Part shown: positions 9,643-21,131 of the stretch, piece after piece | Layout of the letters: each line of letters begins with the position of its first letter | How positions within the stretch are numbered: the first letter of the stretch is position 1 | Assembly (NCBI GenBank): GCA_942159475.1 | Contig: OW804094.1 | Coordinates: 60,508,966-60,572,965, forward strand | DNA from: Sthenelais limicola | Taxonomy: Eukaryota > Annelida > Polychaeta > Phyllodocida > Sigalionidae | Length of the DNA: 64,000 bases | Reading direction: 5' to 3' | Notes under the pieces: model-generated | The model's input: only the letters and a program-made list of their open reading frames with translations | Database searches by the model: none | What the model was told of the DNA's origin: nothing | Position numbers and translations under genes: made by a program

Positions 9643-11032
9643 TCATGGCGGGTGAAAAGTCAGGGAGTGAGGCGAAGAGGATCAGGATAGAAAATGGAGA
9701 GGATCAAATGGAGGTGGGTGGCGATGGTGCCAAAGGAGACAGGATTGACCTTCTCACTGCTATGGTGACAGCTATGAACAATAGGATGAAAGCATGGGAG
9801 GAAGGAGTTGACAGGAAAGTTATAGAGTGCGGATCGGTGATTGAAAAGGTTGAGAAAGTGGAGAAAGAGGTCAAAGAGCTAATTTAAGTGACATCAAAGT
9901 TAGATTCGAGGAGATGGAAAGGAAACAAGCCCTGCAGGAGCAGGAGATAAATGCCCTAAGAAAAATGGCGATCCGAAAGGACGACCCTGTCATGGTTAAA
10001 ATGGCGGAAGAAATAGATGATGTGAGAGAAGATAGACTTCAGAAAGAGAAGAAGGAGCTACGTAACAACCTGATATTTGAAGGTATCCCGCGGCGACAAG
10101 GGGATGAAGAGAAAGACGATAAAGTGTATATTGCCAAAGCTATTGTTGAAATTCTAGACAAGGGAGTGAGAGTTCCTACACCAAATGTCTACAAGGTGAC
10201 AAGAGCTGGCCCCCATGTTAAAGTTGCCTTCACGCTAATTGCTGAGGCTGAAGCCGTATGGATGAGCAAGAAAAATCTCAAGGATTATAGGCTATCTCTA
10301 ACACAAGAAAAGGTCTATATCAAGAGAGACTTGCCCAAAGAGCTCCGTGAAAGGGTAGCAAGGGCAGAATATTTGGTGAGACGAGCAAGACCCCTGGGTA
10401 CACTCGGAGAGGTATCACAGGACGACGGTAATATTTTTGTGGGAGGTGGAGTGATAGCCCACAATGGACTTCATAGACTACCTGAGGCGATTAACCCAAT
10501 TACCTTGTCTAAGGAAGAGGATGGGCAGACATTTGTTTTCTTTGGGAAAGATTCCCCGCTTTCTAATCACCACAGAGCTGAATTCTACTCGGGAGGGAGA
10601 AAATTCTTGAGTATGGAACAATACCTAGCTCACTCGTGTTTGAGTGCAACAAGCGACGCGGCAAGAGCACAGGCAGCGTTGGATGTACATAACCCGATGG
10701 TGTGCAAAAGTACCCTGGACAAGGAAAGGAATGCGGATTCAGAAGAGTACAAACGGTGGCTATATGATATCGAAGAAGTAGTGTGCATAGGAATCAGAGC
10801 CAAGGTCAACCAAAACCCGTACATAGGTGACTACCTGATGAGCATGGGTACTAAAAGGCTAGGAGAAGCAGCCCCCTTCAACAAAAGATGGGGGATATGT
10901 ATGGGATTACGAGACGACGATGTCCTAGACCGAGCAAAGTGGCCAGCAGAGGGAAACATAATGGGGAAGTGTTGGGAGAGACTACGTCAACAAGCCATTG
11001 ACAAGAGAAACAAGAAGGGTGGCGGGAGTTAG
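9643..11032 (+). pseudogene. LINE1 ORF1: coiled coil + RRM-like + NADAR domain (one frameshift)
   Basis: The ATG at 9643 gives 81 residues of acidic, coil-forming sequence to a stop at 9884-9886. One base change restores the frame that runs on through an ATG at 9914 to 11032 (372 residues). In that second part residues 1-50 are coil, about 52-140 look like the L1 ORF1p RRM and C-terminal domain (ELRNNLIFEGIPR), and 206-360 form a NADAR domain. NADAR marks are FVFFGKDSPLSNHH, SMEQYLAH, AKVNQNPYIGDYLMS, GEAAPFNKRWGI and EGNIMGKCWERLR. NADAR (YbiA-like) proteins act on ADP-ribose or related N-glycosidic bonds. The Lys usually following the EQY helix is not obvious. ORF1 proteins coat element RNA; the added enzyme-like domain is unusual. 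Confidence 0.85.
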
Positions 11033-11079
11033 ACTGGTGAACGGATCATGACCGCTAGACCGGATCTTACGTATCCAAA

Positions 11080-12143
11080 ATGGCGGTCCATAACATTCAG
11101 GCAGCCTCTACGGTAGCTCCAACAAGTGAACATTTGAACACTCAGGCGATGGAAATGGACATGGGGTACAAATTGACTTTTATTTCTTTGAATTGCAATG
11201 GTATGTCTAGTATAAGAAAGAGAAAAGCGATATTTAATTGGTATGGCAAGCAAGAGAGATGTATTATAGCTCTGCAAGAGACACACTCGTGTGTCAGGTC
11301 CGAGAAGATATGGCGACAACAGTGGAAGGGTAATATGTTGCTTAGCCATATGTTGCTTAGCCACGGTAGATCGAATGCGAGAGGGGTTGCGATTCTTATC
11401 ACTAAAGATGTCAACTGTAAGGTGATACTTAAAGGTAAAGACACCTATGGTAGAATTGTTTATGTGGTGGTAGAAATTGAAGGTGTCAGATGGTGTTTTA
11501 TGTCTGTATATTTCCCAACATCGTCACGTAGACCACAATACCTCACGCTAGAAGCCTTTGACGAAATGTTAGGTAAGATCGAGTGTGAGAATAAAGTGAT
11601 TATGGGTGATTTCAATATTGATCTGTTATATAAATCTGGAGATAATATGTCCAGGAGGTTGAGAACGCTAATTGATAAATATGAATTGAGTGACTCATTA
11701 TGTTGTCTGAATATTAAAAATCATATTTGGTCAAGGGGTGCTCAGAGGTCGAGAATAGATTACATCTTTGTTAGCGAGAGTGTCCAATGTAAGGTATCTA
11801 AAGGCACGAATGTAATAAGAGCCTCGTCAGATCACAAAGAAATTAGCATAGAGGTAATCACTGACATTATAGGTCGTGGAAGAGGCACCTGGAAGTTCAA
11901 TGCCATGATGTTACAAAATGATCAAGCGGTCGAAGAAATCAATAGAGTTATCAGGGATACGTTGGATGACTATAGGGGTGTATGCCCTATCCTGGTGTGG
12001 GAAATGATTAAAGAAAAGTGTAGAAAGAAACTAATCAAAATAGGCAAAGACACAGCCCGGAGGAGAAGGAACAAAAAAGGTTTGATGAGGGTTAGGTTGG
12101 AAGAATTAGACAGACAGGAGAGCCTTATAGTGCTGCAGCAAGG
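11080..12143 (+). pseudogene. LINE1 ORF2, N-terminal AP-like endonuclease part
   Basis: The ATG at 11080 opens the APE-type endonuclease. Motifs in order are SLNCNG (Asn), LQETH (catalytic Glu), SVYFPTSS, MGDFNIDL, SRIDYIFVS and SSDHKE (catalytic Asp-His). It nicks target DNA for priming. A 15-bp in-frame duplication (11335-11349 and 11350-11364) repeats MLLSH. The linker RRRNKKGLMRVRLEELDRQE follows, and homology ends near 12143 in a G run. The frame goes on to 12234 only through unrelated repeat DNA. The rest of ORF2 resumes near 17497. The domain itself looks intact. Confidence 0.85.
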
Positions 12144-12149
12144 GGGGCA

Positions 12150-13830
12150 AAAAATGGGGGTCAGCTCGCATGAAATAATAACACCACCATATTATACCAA
12201 ATTGAAGCTAAGACCCTCCCCGATTGAGATCTGATATTGAAATCTGGTGATTTGGTGTGGTTTTGGAGATATCTGCCTATATTTGAGGTTACCTTGGAAA
12301 CCAATATTTCTTGTAAACAATGATGATTTCTCAAAAGATGTAAATGCATATATAGGCATTTAACTAAATAAAGGTGAAGAATTGTCATACACTCATGCAA
12401 TTTTCTGAAAAGGTACTATTTTGAACATTCTTTTAGATGGATATATGCATGAATTTCGGAATGGAATGTTTTAGCGGCCATCTTGGATTTCATATTCAAT
12501 GCTTTTTAGCATCACAAAATGGCTATATCTTTTTCAACATTTTTTTATAAAAACACAGTTTCAAATCTGATTGTGTGGTTTTCTTTGGTTGGAGATTAAA
12601 TATAAGATTTTTGTTATCCTTACTATGTTACTTTCTTATAATATTGAAAGTTTGGTAGCTCTCGGACAATTCAAAATGGATGCTTCTTGACACAACAAAT
12701 GCCTGTATAATCATCCAAATACAGCCACAGGCCTAATAAGGTATATTCGTCTTAAATATCAATATTGTCAGATGTATGTTAATGTATTTGGTTAAATATA
12801 AGTAATACATTATTATATATACACATATTTATTTTTCAGGACTTTTGAAACTCAAAAATGCATATATGAGTAATTTTCTAAATGGAATGTTTTGGCGGCC
12901 ATCTTGGATTTCAATTTTAATACCACAAACACCATGAAATGACTATATTCTTATCAATTATTTTGATATAAACACCATTTAAAATGTGGTTCTATGGTTA
13001 TCTGGGGCAAGATATCTTGGTTATCTGGGGAAAGAAATCTCAAGGAATATGTGTTCGTTGATATGATTTTTTGTTTCCTTATTATTTGGAATGTTTTGGT
13101 AATTCAAAATGAATGTCATTGAATGCAGCAAATAGCCATACCATTGTCAAACATAGCTATAAACTTTGAATTTGTCTATTTCGCTCAAATATCAAGATTT
13201 TCACACAGAATTTTATATAAGAAATAGCTAAATATAAGTGAGGAAGTTGGGGAACACACATCAAATTCTCACAGCAGATACTATTTTTGATAGTCTTTTA
13301 GGTGGATATGATAAGTGTGATGTTCAAAATGGAATGTTTTGGGCGCCATCTTGGATTTCAATATCAAAACCACTTAAATCATAACATGCCTATTATACTG
13401 ATCAATTTTGGTGATAGAAACACCATTTAAAATCTTATGGTATGGCATTCTGGAGTGGGGAATCCTAAGGAATATGTTTTTTGGGTAATATTTTTTTCCT
13501 TTTTATGATTTGCAATGTTTGATGATACAAAATTGATGCTTTTCAACATAACACAATGGAAGCAACTGCATCTATGTTGAAAACAGCCACTGGGTTTAAA
13601 TTTCTGTATTTTCCTCAAATATCAAGCCTTTCACATGTCTTTATATAAATCGATTAAGCTAGTTAGAAATTAGCATGCACACATACAATTTTCAGAAGAC
13701 ATATTATTTTTTGTATGTTCTTCTAGGCACATATATCATTATGTCATGTTCTAAATGGAATGTTTTGGTGGCCATTTTGTATTTCACTATATAAATTCCA
13801 TTACCATAATTAAGTGACTACAGTGTATCC
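12150..13830. repeat. Four diverged tandem units of about 430 bp
   Basis: The landmark AATGGAATGTTTTGGCGGCC (with variations) followed by ATCTTGGATTTCA occurs at 12460, 12881, 13328 and 13754, spacings of 421, 447 and 426. Other landmarks (TCAAATATCAAG, TGTGGTT) keep the same order in each unit. A related block is at about 3410. No ORF is conserved between units. Confidence 0.75.
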
Positions 13831-15164
13831 AGTCTTAGTTGGTCCTCATTATAGAGGGAGGAGTGGCTGGGACCTCAGGCTACATTGAGCCAATTCCTGG
13901 CTGTCTGTGTGTGTCACTCACGGGGCCACATGTTGGTAATACCAAACAATGCCATATCCTTGGCTGATATTCTTTGAGACAGGAATCTGGGTATTTACAG
14001 GTGGCACTACATTCGGCGGCAAGTGCTTGGGTGAATACAACAGCCATGCCCCATTGACTTCAGTGCTAAAATACCTGTTTTCAACCCTTTCACAATATTA
14101 CATAAACGGGTCAAAATGCTATGAGCTTACATGCATCTGTCAAGTATTGTTCATACATTGCAGTCGCTTGTTCCGTTTTTCCGACAATTGTGTTTAATTT
14201 AAGAAATTGAGGGGGAAAGTTGGAGATTTTCAGCTTGGTTGCTATGGTGGTCAAGAGCTGGAGTCCCTCACGGCCCGGCCCACTGCTTGGCAGTGGGGTA
14301 AAAGTAAACAATGGGTGAAATCTCAGTAATACTGTCGATTATAGGCAATAAATGTTGCGGAAATGATGCTCATGTTCATGATAAATATATTTTATGATAT
14401 GCATTTTAATATCACATATATGATTAATTGTTCAAAATTGCACAAAATCAGTTCGTTCTTAGACTTGTGGATGCACTGTCACATGACCAGATGAGCAGAG
14501 GCCGTATCAAAGAATGGGGTATTTTCCATTGAACAACTTATGACTTAATTGTATTGCAATAGAATTATAGAAAATTAAAGTTCTGTCTAGGGGCAAGCAG
14601 GGGATTCTGAATAGACTATACACTCCAAGGATGTGATGTGTAAAACCTGTTGGTAATTTGTCACTGTTTTGCAACCATGCATAGTGTGTCCTTGAATATC
14701 TGGTATCATTTGACTAGTCTTTAACCTTTGCTTTCATAAAGAATTCTCTAAAAGGCCATGTTATTGCCTTCTTTACAGTTTACAACTTTACAGTTTACAA
14801 CTTTACAGTTCTGTCTGATATTTGGTCGTTTCTTCACAGATACACAAACCACAACAACTTGTGGAATGAAAGAATCCCAATCAGGGGCTCATAATGACTA
14901 ATTCCGAAATTGTTTATAACCTAAATACATGAAATGGTGAAATTTAATCCTTATTCAAATATTAGTTCTTTATGTATGCAATATTGTAATATAATCATGA
15001 ACAACTTGGAGATACTGTGGTATTGTGTGACTAGTTTATACCTAGATGAGTAAAGCATGTGGTACCATCCATGCATGGTGACTGTTGACATTCTACCAAC
15101 CCTAGGTCACCCTCTGCCTCCTGGTTGGCGGGGAGGGTTTGGGTGGGCGAGTGTGTCATGAATA
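13831..15164. other. Non-coding stretch inside the LINE1 insertion
   Basis: No gene seen. A short tandem (TTTACAGTTTACAAC repeated about 2.5 times) lies at about 14776-14810. Confidence 0.5.
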
Positions 15165-17496
15165 TGCCTAGACTAGGCGACCCAATGCGGACCGTAGGGC
15201 CGGAGGACCAACCCATAACAACAAATGACGGGTCCCCTTTCTTCCACCTAGTGCTCTCTACTGGTATGGGGAAAAGAATGAGATTCAACTAACTAGGAAA
15301 TTCCTCCTGTGGACCTCCCTCGCAACTTTGTGCAGGCACTCACAACAACCTAAAGAAGCTTTGAGTTTACAGGGATTATCATGTAAATTGTCTGCAGAGA
15401 TCTGTACAATAATCTTGTTATTATTTTGTTATTATGTTGTCAGCCTCACTCTACACAGAACCCACTTCCCAATGAATCAAGCTTTGACAGTGCAGAGCTG
15501 TGATGTTCTCATGGCTCTGCGCTCAATTCTTCCACTATTTGACCAGTCTGATATCTTTCAGGACTCTGCAAGCTAACACTGTAAGCTAACTCTGCATGCT
15601 AACTCTGCACACTAACTTATACCTTACATTAGCAATAATCTCTCTTTTTTATCACCGTTTTTGCGGGTGCCAGTCAGCGCGAACACCTTAACAGAGTGGC
15701 AGCGGAAGCTTCCATCTTTTTTGAGCTCATTTGAGCAACCTCTTTTTGTCTCTTTTGGTTGCATGCTTGTGAGAGTTTGACTGTCTTTTTTACATATCCG
15801 TGTACAGACTTCCATATATATGCAATAGATTGACCTGATCGCTTTGTTGGATTGTTTGTCCAATTTTATACCTTGAACGAAAGTACAAGTGCTGATGTTA
15901 CGTTACTCGTTTCTGTGACATAAATATGCAATACCCAACGGATTTCTGATAGAGCACAACGCTCTTCTCATGTTTTTAACAAATGTCTTTTTTTTGTCAT
16001 GCTATCACTGCCTAGGTTAAAACCTGCAGTACTATTGTTTGCTTTGATATTATATGTATGCCCGCAAATCAATATTTGAAGGCAGTTCTTATCATGTCTT
16101 TGAAATATTGTCTTTACTTAATTGAGTACATTCCTTTAAGTGGTGTATCATTTGTACTATCAAAATTATCTCTTCATATCACTATTTACTTCTGCATTGT
16201 CATTTCGCGGAATATGTTCTAGAGTATTGTAACAGTTTTTTTTGTAACATCAGGCAATTCTGACAATAGCATCAGTGATGTAATATCTTTAGTCCTGAAT
16301 AAAGATATTTTTCAAATCAAAGGGGGGGGGGGGGGGGGGGGGGGGGCTGGGGATGGGACAGTTTAGCCCACAGCTATATGAACAATGACAGCCTAGGAAG
16401 CATAGAAGTTAGAACAAACATCTCACTGGTGCCTGTACGCTTTTCTAGACTAGGCGACCCAATGCGGACCGTAGGGCCGGAGGACCAAACCATAACAACA
16501 AATGACGGGTCCCCTTTCTTCCACCTAGTGCTCTTTACTGGTATGGGGAAAAGAATGGGATTCAACTAACTCTGTAATTCCTCCTGTGGACCTCCCTAGT
16601 AACTTTGTGCAGGCACTCACAACAACCTGAAGAAGCTTTGAGTTTAGATGCATTATTGTGTAAATTGTCTGATATCTGTACAATAACCTCGTTATTATTT
16701 CGTTATTAATTTTGTCAGACTCACTCTACACAGAACCAACTTTCAAATGAATCAAGCTTTAACAGCGCATAGCTGTGACATTCTCACGGCTATGTGCGAA
16801 AGGCACCTCAGGAGCAACCTGAATGTAAATCTGAGTGCTCAAATTTACAAAACTGCCTTTCTTCCACTATTTGACCAGTCTGATATCTTTTATGACTCTG
16901 CAAGCTAACACTGCAAGCTAACTCTGCAAGCTAACTCTGCACAGTCTAGGGTGGATCCGAGGACCAGGATAACATCTCAAATGCCCCCTGCGATTTTGCT
17001 CGGCGATTTCCCTGTAACAGCTATTAGGGTCTACCACATTTGGGTAGCATTTCAGTGAATGGGGCTCTTGAAGTTTCCCTCTACTTACTGGGTTAATAAA
17101 TTGGTAAGGGAAACTGCCTTATATCAATTCAATGTGAACAGATGTTCTTGATATTGACATTCATAATGATTCATAATAATTCATGAATCCTATTTGAAGT
17201 TTTACATCAATACCAACACATTCTGAGACAGGATTTATTCAAATTCAATGTTGCCTGTCTAGTCCCTCATAACCCAATGCGGCCCCTAGGGCCGGAGGAC
17301 CAAACCATAACAACAAAAAACGGGTCACCACACTTCTACCTACTAGTGCTCTTTATCTGTTATATGGAAAAGAATGAATCTCAACTAAATCAAAAACTCC
17401 TCTCGTGGACCTCTCACTTGACCACATGCAGGCACTCATAACATCCTATAAAGTAGCTTTGAGTTTAGAGGGATTATCGTGTAAATTGTCTGCAGT
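15165..17496. repeat. Three copies of a 0.25-0.5 kb dispersed repeat
   Basis: Copies start at about 15165, 16440 and 17256. Each contains GACCCAATGCGG / TAGGGCCGGAGGACCAA, then ACGGGTC, then GTGCTCTTTACTGGTATGG and GTAAATTGTCTGCAG. The third copy is cut at 17495, where LINE1 ORF2 resumes. Short ORFs over these repeats are not conserved as proteins. Minisatellite-like GCAAGCTAACTCT units end the first two copies. Confidence 0.75.
16322..16346 (+). repeat. Run of 25 G
   Basis: An uninterrupted homopolymer between two repeat copies; length may be unreliable in the assembly. Confidence 0.8.
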
Positions 17497-20382
17497 AGGG
17501 ATGAGATAGATGAGATCAAAGCTATAAAGGAAGAGATGGTAGCGATTGAAAACATAAAAGCAGAAGGAGCTCTGATGAGATCGAGAGCGGAATGGATGAG
17601 GGGGGGTGAAAAGCCATCTAAATATTTTTTGAATTTGGAAAAACAAAATTGGGGAAGGAAGAATATTTCTAGTCTGATAACTGAGGACGGAATTAAATCT
17701 GACTCGAAGGGGATTCTGGGGGAGGGCAGGAGGTTTTACTCTGAGCTATATGATGAGAAGGCGACAAATGACGAGGAGGTAGAATACTTTATGAACACCA
17801 AAGTGGAAGAAATCAGTGAGAGAGATAGGGAATGGCTAGAAAGGCTGATAAACCTACTGGAGCTTGGTTTGGCCTTGGCTAGCATGAAGAATGGAAAATC
17901 GCCGGGTACGGATGGTTTCAGTGTAGAATTCTACAAATTTTTCTGGGGACAGCTAAAGGAAGCGTTTTTCGAGATGGTGAAAACGGTGGAGGGGGAGGGG
18001 AGAATGACCATGGACCAGAGGAAGGGGATTATCTCCGTTATTCCGAAGAAGAACTCTGACCTTAGATATATAGGCAACTGGAGGCCAATAACGTTGTTGA
18101 ACGTAGATTATAAAATTGTTTCTAAAATGATTGCAGAAAGGATCAATAAGGTATTACCATCTATAATAGAAGAGGAACAACACGGATTTGTTAAAGACAG
18201 GTACATAGGAGTGGCGATCAGAAGGATTCAAGATTGTATTAGTTTTCTTAACAAGAGAGGAAGGGAAGGTTTGGTAGTAGCGATTGACTTCAGGAAAGCG
18301 TACAATTCAGTGGACTGGAGGTTTATTTCTAAAAGTTTTGAGAAATTTGGATTTCCTGCTCGAGTAATATCATGGGTTCAGACTCTGCTTTGTGAATCTA
18401 AGGCAGCCTTTTCCAATAATGGTTACGTGTCAGAATTTTTTAGGGTGGGGAGGGGAGTTAAGCAGGGAGATCCTGCATCGCCTGCCATCTATACGGTGGT
18501 GGCGGAACTACTAGCGGCGAAGGTAAGAGAGTTGAAGGAAATAGAAGGTTGCATCCCTGGGTTAGAAAATTGTAAGATAATACAATACGCGGACGACACC
18601 ACTTTGTTGTTAAGAAATGAGAAGTTGCTGTGCTGTGCCCTTAAGGTTTGAAAAAGCTGCTGGCCTACAAATCAATGTTAATAAAATGAGTGGTTTGAAC
18701 ATAGGAGGTATAACCCTGACGAGTGATAAATGTAAAGCGTTAGAGTGGAAGGAGGTAATTAACATTCTGGGCATTAAGATTGTTAACCCAAGTAGTCGAC
18801 TGAATGAAAACGATATTAACTTCAAAGACTTACTGTGTAAAATGCGAGGCATAGTAGGGGTATGGAGTTTGAGAGAGTTGTCAATGCGTGGCAAAGCTGT
18901 GATTAATAACGTGTTAATCTTGCCAATGATTCAATATGTGATATTCTGTATTAAAGTAGATGAAAATATGATCAAAGAAATAGAAAAAATCACCAAAACC
19001 CTCATGTGGGGGAAGCGTCGGATCAAAATAAGCATGGCTTTCTTAAAGCAAGAAACGAGGGATGGGGGAATGAAATTGAGATGTGTAAGAGAGATCATAC
19101 ACACCAATCGTGTAATGTGGGTGGCCAGAGCATTAAAAAATGAAAATGCAGCTTGGGTACAAATTATGGAAAGATTTCACAACATCATGGATGTGAACAA
19201 GATCTTCCTAGGTAGGAGTATGCCAAAAGAATATTTGAATGGTTTTTACCATGATGTATTCAAGATATGGAATAGATTGTATTATAGAAAGGTGCCGCAA
19301 ACGGCCGAAGAGGTCAGGTCGGAATTTTTATATAATAATAAATATATTCAGGTGGGGAAAAAAATGGTATACAGACCCTGGTGGGAAATGGCTGGAATCA
19401 GAAGAGTGGGGGATATATTGAATCATGATGGTAATATAATGTCATGTCCCGAAATAAGAGAAAAATTTGGGATTTACTGGTCCTTTTTGGACAGGGCTCA
19501 AATAGCCAGTGCGATTCCGAGAGTCTGGCTGGAAAAAGTGAGGGAGGGGGAGAGGGAGGGGAGGTGTAAACTTTTTGAAATTAAAAAGAAAAAGCTTAAT
19601 ATATATAATATATGTAGCAGAGAAATTTACAGAGAACTAGTGAAAATGGATGCCCCCAAATATGATAAGTTTAGTAGGTGGGAGGAAGTTTTATGGGAAA
19701 ACGAGAGGGTTCAGGAAGGTGATCTGCTCGGAGATATATTTTGTATTGCGGCCAACTGCAGTTCTGAGCCTAGATTACAATCTTTACAATATCGTCTCAT
19801 ACATAGTACTATATGTTGCAATGTTTATCTCAAAAATATTAAGATCAGAGAGAACGATGTATGTACCTTTTGTGAGGAAAGAGATGATTTGCATCACTTT
19901 TTTGTTTCATGTAAAAAAACTAGTGAGTTTTGGACCAGAATGTGCGAGGTGTTTAATAATAACCAAACATTAAGGCCTACTGTACTCGGTGGTCTAAACA
20001 AATGTGATATATTGTTGGGAGTTTTAGAGACAAAAAAGCATAGCTGGTTTATTAATTGGATCATTTTATTGGCAAAAAATTATATTCATAGGCAGAAACT
20101 ATTTTACGACAATGATATTGTATTCAAAGCATTCCTGAATGAGGTCAAAATATTGTATTCAAAGCATTCCTGAATGAGGTCAAAATTAGATTTAAATCCT
20201 TAAAATACAACGCTGCATTTGATGTCCAAGGTAGCAAATGGCTAAGGGAGTTGAGAAATATGCAGAGCAGCTTGTTAAACTTTAAAGACAAGAATTCTGA
20301 GTGGAATAAGCGCCTAATAGTGTTTTCTAGTAAATTTCGAAAGCTCTGTTTAAGTGACGGATTGATGTTAAGGTTTGCATAA
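17497..20382 (+). pseudogene. LINE1 ORF2, reverse transcriptase and C-terminal CCHC finger
   Basis: The frame resumes at DEIDEIKAIKEEM and runs through the RT: MKNGKSPGTDGF, WRPITLLNVDYK, motif A VAIDFRKAYNSVDW, GVKQGDPASPAIY, motif C QYADDT. Near 18620-18650 a frameshift moves it to another frame (ending LLCCALKV in the first). The second frame carries the thumb and a C-terminal CCHC finger (CTFCEERDDLHHFFVSC). It stops early at 20173 because a 35-bp tandem duplication (20115-20149, 20150-20184) shifts the frame; past it an open frame runs to TAA near 20382. Catalytic Asp residues are present. The enzyme makes cDNA by target-primed reverse transcription. Confidence 0.85.
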
Positions 20383-20620
20383 AATTTTATCCTAAGAAGA
20401 AAAATATTACAAGTGTTATAGTATTCACAGTTCGAGTCAATTTTATACTGTGATGATACGACTGTATAACATGTTTAGATAGGGGTTACAAAAGAAAATT
20501 GAAAATCCAAAAAAAACAACACAAAATGGGTTAGTGTAGGATGTGCCTTAGATTTGTACGAGCCCAGACGGCAGGTATATTTGAATAAAACCCTTTAAAA
20601 AAAAAAAAAGAAAAAAAAAG
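20383..20620 (+). other. LINE1 3' UTR and poly(A)
   Basis: Short 3' UTR with GAATAAAACCC (20583) just before the A-rich tail at 20598-20619. The target duplication follows at once. Confidence 0.75.
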
Positions 20621-20633
20621 GGGATCGGAATGG
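20621..20633 (+). repeat. 3' target site duplication of LINE1
   Basis: Exact second copy of GGGATCGGAATGG found at 9138-9150. Confidence 0.85.
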
Positions 20634-20918
20634 TCACGCGATATCGCCGATAATGACGCACCGATTTTTATATTTAAAAGTACAAGTTTGTTACACCGTG
20701 TAATACATAAGTCCTCCCATAAAAAGGCTTCGTAAATAGCATAAGTTTCATTTGAGACGGTAATAAGGTCGCAACTTACATTGGATAACAACCAATTTTA
20801 GGCCATAAGGACGGGTCGTTTATATATGGGGAGAGGACGCTGATTCAGGGGGCGACAGGAGGAATTTCTGATGTGGGATTCCACCCTCATAGAGGGCGGG
20901 TCAGTTGCGCCTTGTCGA

Positions 20919-21015
20919 GATTCGTCCACATAAGCACGATGCCGTAGGCAGAGTGCTTATGTGGACGAATCAAGTCCTATAAATTTTCGATTATTGCTGG
21001 CAGGTTCCATTCTAT
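20919..21015. mobile_element. Palindromic element, right half (copy 1)
   Basis: It contains the perfect 19-bp stem GATTCGTCCACATAAGCAC (20919-20937) with its complement at 20953-20971 around a 15-base loop. Then comes an arm (TTTTCGATTATTGCTGG) matching the complete copy at 21751-21895. The left arm is 12 kb away at 8751-8790, before LINE1. Confidence 0.65.
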
Positions 21016-21090
21016 ATTTATTATATGTGCATAAAATTTGATCATATGTCATCAAATATCACTGAAAAAATACTAAAGAAGTCTCAGAGA

Positions 21091-21131
21091 GCCCCGCTGA
21101 CAGCCCCGCTGACAGCCCCGCTGACAGCCCC
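21091..21131. repeat. 12-bp minisatellite
   Basis: GCCCCGCTGACA repeated three times plus a partial unit. Confidence 0.8.

Larger units (their letters stand above)
12144..17496. repeat. About 5.35-kb non-coding insertion splitting LINE1 ORF2
   Basis: The ORF2 linker stops at CAAGGGG near 12143 and resumes at GGGATGAGATAG near 17498. The intervening DNA has no coding frame. It is made of a roughly 430-bp tandem repeat (12.15-13.83 kb), plain sequence, and three dispersed copies of a second repeat. G runs lie at both junctions, so the exact breakpoints and any target duplication cannot be fixed. Confidence 0.65.
9151..20620 (+). mobile_element. LINE1: Tx1/L1-like non-LTR retrotransposon with NADAR ORF1
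   Basis: The element runs from the 13-bp duplication GGGATCGGAATGG at 9138-9150 to a poly(A) at 20598-20619 followed by the second copy at 20621-20633. It has a 5' UTR (9151-9642), ORF1 (9643-11032) and ORF2 split into an endonuclease part (11080 to about 12143) and an RT part (about 17497-20382). Removing the central insertion gives about 6.1 kb, a normal length. The RT (ITLLNVDYKIVSKMIAERIN, GVKQGDPASPAIY, YADDT) and the C-terminal CCHC finger point to the Tx1/L1 group. Frameshifts and the insertion make it inactive. Confidence 0.85.

Noticed and set aside
15031..16569. ORFs over GACCCAATGCGG repeats as a small gene family
   Set aside because: Frames occur on both strands and change between copies; the similarity is at the DNA repeat level.
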